This document shows, piece by piece, positions 61,601-64,000 of a DNA stretch of 64,000 bases (its first letter is position 1; each line of letters opens with the position of its first letter). The notes beneath the pieces are model-generated. The model made no database searches and was not told the origin of the DNA. It worked only from the letters and a program-made list of their open reading frames with translations. The stretch is from Epithemia pelagica. Its lineage: Eukaryota > Bacillariophyta > Bacillariophyceae > Surirellales > Surirellaceae. The DNA lies in assembly GCA_946965045.2 (NCBI GenBank), contig OX337235.1, forward strand, positions 1 to 64,000. Direction: 5' to 3'. A program made the translations under genes and the position numbers.

Positions 61601-63828
61601 GATGGTTCTTGCTCTGATGGTTTGGCCGTTGGCCTCTTTCCTCCTCCCCCTGCTCCGTGTCGTTTCAGTTTGGTGGCACGCAAATCCTGTTCCAACAGTT
61701 CCTGGAGGGATGGTTTTCGTCGAGGACTGGTAGTGGTACCGCTCGGACTGAAACTGGCCGTACTGGCTGTGGTGGCGGCCGTTCCCGCTCCTGGACTCTT
61801 GGGAAACCGTCCCGGGAGAGACGCCGACGAAGTGGTGGTCGTATGCTGCGTGGTAGTGGCGCTTTCTCGTCCAGGACTGTTGGTACTGCTCTGACTTGTC
61901 GTGAGCATCATCATCATCATGGGGGACAGGGGACGAGTAGCACTTGGAGGAGGCCGACGAGGAGAACTCGGACGAGACGAAGCAGCCGACACTGCACTTT
62001 TGTTGGAAGAAACCATGTGTGCCGCAGGAGTTTGTTCTCGAATGGGTTCCATACTGGGACTTTGCGGAATGCTCCAAGTGGAGGAAAGGGGAACAAACTG
62101 TGAATCTTCTTGTTGTTCGTGTTCTTGTTGCTGACGGTGGGCATCGGCCGCCAAGGCAGCTGCAGTCGCCGCCATGTGTTGTTTCTTGACGGCACGATCT
62201 CGTTCCAACAAGGCTCGCAACGAGGGTTTGTGCGTCAAGGAAGTGGACATGGTGGAGACACTGGCAATGGTACTCGTCAATTCTTCGAGAAACAAGGAAG
62301 AGGAGGACATGTTACTGGGACTCGTGGTCATGGGTGGTGGTGGAGGCAACCAGCGTTTGGAAATTTTTTGGTTCGGGGTCTTATTGGAGCGTGAGGCCAT
62401 GCCGCCACTGCTTGTACTGGCCAAAATATCTTGCAACCGCTTGGAAGACGTGTACGTTTGTTCCTCATCCTCCTCATGCGCTTCTTTGGCATTCGTACTA
62501 CTAAACCGTTGGGTACTATCGGGGGCCGCATCCTTCCAATCATCACCGTCATCATCATTATAGGGAAACGACAAGGAATCGTAGCAAGGTGGGATGATTT
62601 CCATCTTGGCTTCCTCCTCCGGGTCGTTCTGGTGTGGCGTGCGACCTACGGCTGCTGTCGTTGTGGTGGTAGTCTTGGTGGTCGTATTGGCCAGTGATGA
62701 CGTGCCCTTCTTCCACCCTCGTCGTCCTTTGGGTGGTTGTGGTTGTGGTCGCTGTGGTTGTTGATTTTGAGTGGCTTGTTGTTGAAAGGCGGACAAGATA
62801 CTGTGAAAGGACGACGAGGACAAGACGGGAAGTTGAGGTGGTGGTGTTAAAGGTCTGGGACTCTGAGTCGAAGACTTGGATGCCACAGAGGAAGCTCCTC
62901 CATTACTACGCAGTGCACTCGTACCGACCCGACGAAGATTGGTCTTGTTCCAAGCCAATGGTGTCCTCTGTGGCTGTTGTTGTTGTGGTTGTTGTTGCTC
63001 GGCCAAGGACGAGGAGGCAACCGACGAACGTGCCACAGATTGTTCCTCCAAATCTTGTCGTTCTTCTTCCATTCCGGCTGCTGTGGAGGACGGAATTGGT
63101 GCCTTGGTAGTATTGCTAGTAGGTCGAGGAGGCTTGTGGTAGTGGTACTGTTGTTGGTTTTTGGGACTGGGTGGGTAAATCACGAGGGGATCGCTCGAGT
63201 CCATGGGTTGGCCCTTCTTGTTGGTGATTGGTGTCGTTGGTGTCATGGTCATGTTGAGATTCTGATGTCTACTACTCGTCGTGCTATCCAGTCCTCCTCC
63301 CGTCGAGGCACTGTCCAAGGTAGATTCTTCTTCCCAGGGTCGTTGATAGGACTGATACGAGACAGCATGAGGAATTTTCAAGTGTCGTTCGATGCGGTGT
63401 CGTTCCGCCACCTTGGCTTGAATGTGTCGTTGGCTTTTGGGAAACCATCGTCGTTTGGTAATGTCGGCAATTTGTTGTTCTTGTCGATACTGACGCAATT
63501 GTTTGCGAGCGACATGTCGCGCCGTGCGCCACGCCTTGCCGCGGGCTTGGTAAATGACTTCGACGCCCAAGGAGGGCAATTCCTCCCGCAGCGGCAACGT
63601 GGGTGGTTTGCTCGTGAGACACGTGACACAAATATCCACCTGACGCGTCACATCCCACGACGACGAACATGTCGATGTCGATTCTGCCGAAGACGAGGAC
63701 GACGTCGAGGCGGCATCGGGCACGGCCATGGGAGACGCATCCGGCAATGTTCCTCGATGACGCGTCTCGACATGAATGGTTTCCAGGGGTGGTGGAGGCG
63801 TGGGAGGAGGTGTCCACTCAGACGACAT
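52672..63828 (-). CDS. Giant disordered protein with ankyrin-like core, 3,718 residues
   Basis: Single uninterrupted frame of 11.1 kb, ATG at 63828. It begins with a small mixed region (DVTRQVDICVTCLTSKPPTL; RRWFPKSQRHIQAKVAER). Three copies of a short motif KPSL(K/R/Q)(A/E)LLE(R/Q)D lie at about residues 531, 704 and 826 in long Ser/Pro sequence. Four (L)LV(P/Q)F(P/A) phrases lie around 1250-1400. Three helical repeats of the type AxxLLExxxxIL(x)KP lie at about 1594, 1655 and 1740. An ankyrin-like region at about 2195-2420 follows (DGRLALHCICSS, GGDLPVHLLARN, LLPLHIATIFTVPVKTLRQA). Later are a probable folded segment (2500-2900) and a Gln/Arg/Glu coiled coil at about 3556-3606. The C-terminus is EDFTHMLGRAHIDLDDMSEF. 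Function unknown; a scaffold is inferred. Confidence 0.85.
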   Translation of the reverse strand: MSSEWTPPPTPPPPLETIHVETRHRGTLPDASPMAVPDAASTSSSSSAESTSTCSSSWDVTRQVDICVTCLTSKPPTLPLREELPSLGVEVIYQARGKAWRTARHVARKQLRQYRQEQQIADITKRRWFPKSQRHIQAKVAERHRIERHLKIPHAVSYQSYQRPWEEESTLDSASTGGGLDSTTSSRHQNLNMTMTPTTPITNKKGQPMDSSDPLVIYPPSPKNQQQYHYHKPPRPTSNTTKAPIPSSTAAGMEEERQDLEEQSVARSSVASSSLAEQQQPQQQQPQRTPLAWNKTNLRRVGTSALRSNGGASSVASKSSTQSPRPLTPPPQLPVLSSSSFHSILSAFQQQATQNQQPQRPQPQPPKGRRGWKKGTSSLANTTTKTTTTTTAAVGRTPHQNDPEEEAKMEIIPPCYDSLSFPYNDDDGDDWKDAAPDSTQRFSSTNAKEAHEEDEEQTYTSSKRLQDILASTSSGGMASRSNKTPNQKISKRWLPPPPPMTTSPSNMSSSSLFLEELTSTIASVSTMSTSLTHKPSLRALLERDRAVKKQHMAATAAALAADAHRQQQEHEQQEDSQFVPLSSTWSIPQSPSMEPIREQTPAAHMVSSNKSAVSAASSRPSSPRRPPPSATRPLSPMMMMMLTTSQSSTNSPGRESATTTQHTTTTSSASLPGRFPKSPGAGTAATTASTASFSPSGTTTSPRRKPSLQELLEQDLRATKLKRHGAGGGGKRPTAKPSEQEPSRHGTSNETNGTTAPKTPVGMNIPRRTDPHAHHPMELSPNSDITPSSSSMYPPLSPKRSHTLASPPTSPQVSSQYSSATTNDSKPSLKALLERDRDYVKKKRTSSLSPLRPPQPQQQQSGVSSPQAPKEERELYTSGSWSTPNRNRVTREPHKSHDPQEVVPSLGLSVASTQTPKPSSLQNKKGPRTPNQQQKMSRVPGESLLHISPTDSGKEAEIDQHQHAKTFQQASHDSEWREQPPPTAVWNASMNDTSQSHVRRKPGRVAAMVELYTSLSNGGDDPAEELEEEKPLVPTLSSPEIENHASDDKHLEFPHYGLEETVAQFLEEQMVPTDGPYADTMGNEELFEEYDVHTTRMEEILSESDDLMEDPTALESQEEAVMPEPEGHVESLEHTSNRASNESWSNVFFSSMIQLSHSFHSTPGEERKEEQTESLPSQMEQPHGPEDTATLGIKYSFPQEAGTDVATSDMIVDSTNPFQEPDTENAITSSSLDGTAAENATASSVGEEDVKSNPDDSTLLVPFPPPTECEEEGVESMLVPFAHPSGNGTEAYTIVTDYRLPPHGPLFEATFNNMVPWTGAPEESSELLVQFPPPDESQMVVYEGPPPPKVDDLLVPFPSQFSETEMEHSGENEGEDSSPHDLALIEKNEQDHDADTIQQLQESILQKIQSQPELKVKDITEVASEKEEENSVIEEQDENDVCLNSYERQTKTTSDEKGTTFNPFATLDMLSAAISRYNETYLAQQVNYEPKETIMPNLTMEVESQQTEPELRNEIPLANSTLSLDSAHSDHILNDQMVASPGNHGAKTDLEPAPEPHSADESGIIHDEAHMMTASMAHVDEKYDLERSETEQVDETNLRAQQLLELGTQILSKPHAHKDDSPSSENSDSKQGTHENRPSSDDTKNVPKMQEETNVLAQQILERASRILNPSKKTTYVESEQVVGGPTPEKAATAPINDQEQESFHEEHGDSDDFNIVSARSILSNKADDPAEEDEDPTNAMAKKLLERATEILHKPETKVNTSSDFSPDASTSNASVANSPNSISDSANQTDKQVNEPWIETSESSLDDDNAPASSTMKNDDIPSEGNAGESNTVEKAVSVWKSVAADIFSTVSDDFSSGSSSASDHNDSVRKTSSEGSIEETGSDVDKSMITVEKSQRSRGKKQGNDDSLVASVDTSGHGSSEDHTHEKSLDETISEIHLLEENSESAPSTKDGNEGAKMASTEDSVHHFSTLSPYGLEFVSSVNEESDSDASKTNGDSHENDDEETNVAPMSTREDRQPGVKSEQAKPLSGESTSTESVPEETREKEPRTPDAANHTFQEMVDAERPLTEHSDHAVTTAVTGDTATEKETANQDRDNKSPSFLGRPKARFAQLLSRLTRHKANAEETKKRQQNANAASSLTNDQNSSIAERGSLSAESKTHTKGERSGSDVTSGVHHANESSMSDSTNKGSRQRMSMDSHNLAMLLDLLSGGESSVDDIKRILVSDPLMAQLKRHTDGRLALHCICSSRLQDRKSKWPEKYNDSLVNDIESLYAKIEVVVNHFAPACELVDRGGDLPVHLLARNLMKWETTWYERIYEQAAGDNERSGEANQAITKLYHSMSRCIDIVLSPVVKHAHLCGEPGSFGELLPLHIATIFTVPVKTLRQALETYPAAASEPCNVSEVTTFVPDGCLPVELHDSLSTDYPKWEITASSGPKLKWSKIKNTPTSREDAISRSDLLFAYNPVEPFISDETRLQRYESRILFEAQQVRDDQSLGLTVASELVWVWFCSNSSPGGDRDSNTSRVKRIVNGLPLDLVQKLGEAKAPNGANVLDVATKASVAIIKNRLGKSSDSSLVTDGSSGVPSSIRSDALSSKTADYSMGYLCREFFNVRDFSVPTSFVILPYMLARLDDGTVGMASPESAPAAMKFAEYLLQLTDPCSILYYVDAKSKKEYGISLYEQADDETLREDAFEKIEEFEEEVLAFYKKGKGYFYLIDENNGFPVVGESDSSYPFVLDDPATVVSGLLPLMLVGMIQMRGEKALSLLATSLLDDSITAVPQHWEAFAKDIDHQIRARNYSKDADEYNEYQDLKEGMLDFTAQIPSKEKRHNTPLHGRTEWGGEMSVLKTLYSHYDPNTKFCGLKTETEEDGSRVFWTVTTSAAEDSQDEATSGSDTQRSSVYLSGMSREEDHVTGKDHTKAQVRDESQGAPLMFFQPADDQKSRTVANEQRSRDDSSASVFTSSSPVDAMQNQDDSKDHRNETVSIENSSLSLLLSEPERVPDHSSVTSRDSDCTGVVSNTTKSLSPPDVTDLSSVPEKYGRKRHSKSDSSAARTGSVSQDSFGGENEVDDDERTDTRYGDLFDELSVSRLSHSEHAEEAFDPEHDTLQVWNAAEGVWEDVAFQLDHSGKFMEDKNVTGLKVRLLEEAKKLAELHNRVKQVTAKGNEVRDKLYEDIVDDDDESQGVRSLLEKRKLLLRLCDLEERLLCAEIGSQHTSMDSFALLQNLKGMTTTVRNDLESSMSSSRQEESIGTSMVPGAIGTRRPRRETAKTKKTRGGILEEHMGRALDNACLSWIKSMSNEDDSDELRSVTALDGHIRAGNNHKNSRSPSPPGKAPYSPPDRSTSTTQPLSPEAMASTYHTLSSASDRNSDERDWSIMGGKTRKSTKQQQDPFAEEPQDTYSRHNTNNTMMENLPWPLEEDIPVSMEIRRKVARTARGSVLPKQQQQQYDTPRFRHDEFSSLQQPRLQSHASLPEESEKAMTPLPRRAPGPRPRRSSRRKKRDPPSQTFIDLTTQEERDAGGDADDDQDDDGNDTDDYYATDSSLASQINAHRRMKEQQKQRQAQQEQRKQQELQRREQEERKLRRQEEEREEQLRQERHHLIPPMEDYSQQGEESHGTPSSASAIVRNSSIHPLDRFSSSDASSSAAAAAAASTGGRGATTTASASAAGAATTSSNASEDFTHMLGRAHIDLDDMSEFDNILAEAGSMHEFLEL

Positions 63829-64000
63829 GACGCTATTCCTTTTGCTTTGCTAACACAAACACAAGGGAGTGCGGTGTTGTGGCTCACACGTCTTGATTGT
63901 TGTTTGTGGTTTTGGATCGATCTTGGGGTCCAATCGTATACCAACACTACACGTAGCGGGGAGAGCCTCGATTGGTTCAAGACTTTCTCTGCTCCAAGAA
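63829..64000. promoter_or_regulatory. Upstream region of the giant gene
   Basis: 172 bp up to the window edge. No second gene start or clear core-promoter element was recognised. Confidence 0.35.

Overview
The window is the left end of a linear nuclear chromosome of a unicellular eukaryote, most likely a diatom or close stramenopile alga. It begins with about 85 exact CCCTAA repeats, the telomere type of diatoms and many other eukaryotes. The genes are mostly single-exon with GT-AG introns where present. They carry long low-complexity Q/N/S/T stretches, and several families look typical of diatoms (leucine-rich proteins, a TIR-like domain fused to kinesin-light-chain TPRs, very large disordered ankyrin-like proteins). 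The species assignment is inference.

Subtelomere (1-9939): the telomere is fused directly to a truncated gene. The same gene is present again in a nearly identical direct repeat of about 2.74 kb (512-3257 and 4269-7009). It encodes a protein with two Cys/His fingers at the N-terminus and the first motor motifs of a RecQ-like SF2 helicase at the C-terminus, a layout reminiscent of fungal telomere-linked helicases. Copy 1 is cut by the telomere just after its Walker A motif. Copy 2 keeps more C-terminus but is frameshifted at a poly-G tract (17 G in copy 1, 13 G in copy 2). A minisatellite, hairpins, a short inverted-repeat element and a family of degenerate 60-70 bp repeats fill the rest.

First genic block (9940-31751): a large IQ-motif/coiled-coil protein; a NASP/SHNi-TPR histone chaperone; a secreted cysteine-containing protein with one intron, together with a broken duplicate that has captured a PAP/fibrillin-like fragment; a decayed amino-acid-transporter copy lying between those two; 2-oxoglutarate dehydrogenase E1 (two exons); a TIR-like plus ten-repeat TPR protein; and an unrecognised 487-aa protein.

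Mobile and decayed block (31860-41500): a 605-bp hAT-derived element with perfect terminal inverted repeats and an 8-bp target duplication; an LRR protein; a second decayed transporter copy; a Kelch fragment; a 486-bp TA-flanked inverted-repeat element inserted into one unit of a 28-29 bp tandem repeat; and assorted dispersed repeats.

Second genic block (41519-63828): the intact SLC38-type amino-acid transporter, divergent from an organelle-targeted-looking glutamine-hydrolysing asparagine synthetase; a DMT/EamA transporter divergent from an unrecognised low-complexity protein; and a 3,718-residue disordered protein with an ankyrin-like core. The transporter, asparagine synthetase and 2-oxoglutarate dehydrogenase share a carbon/nitrogen theme, but there is no operon logic here, so co-function is only a suggestion.
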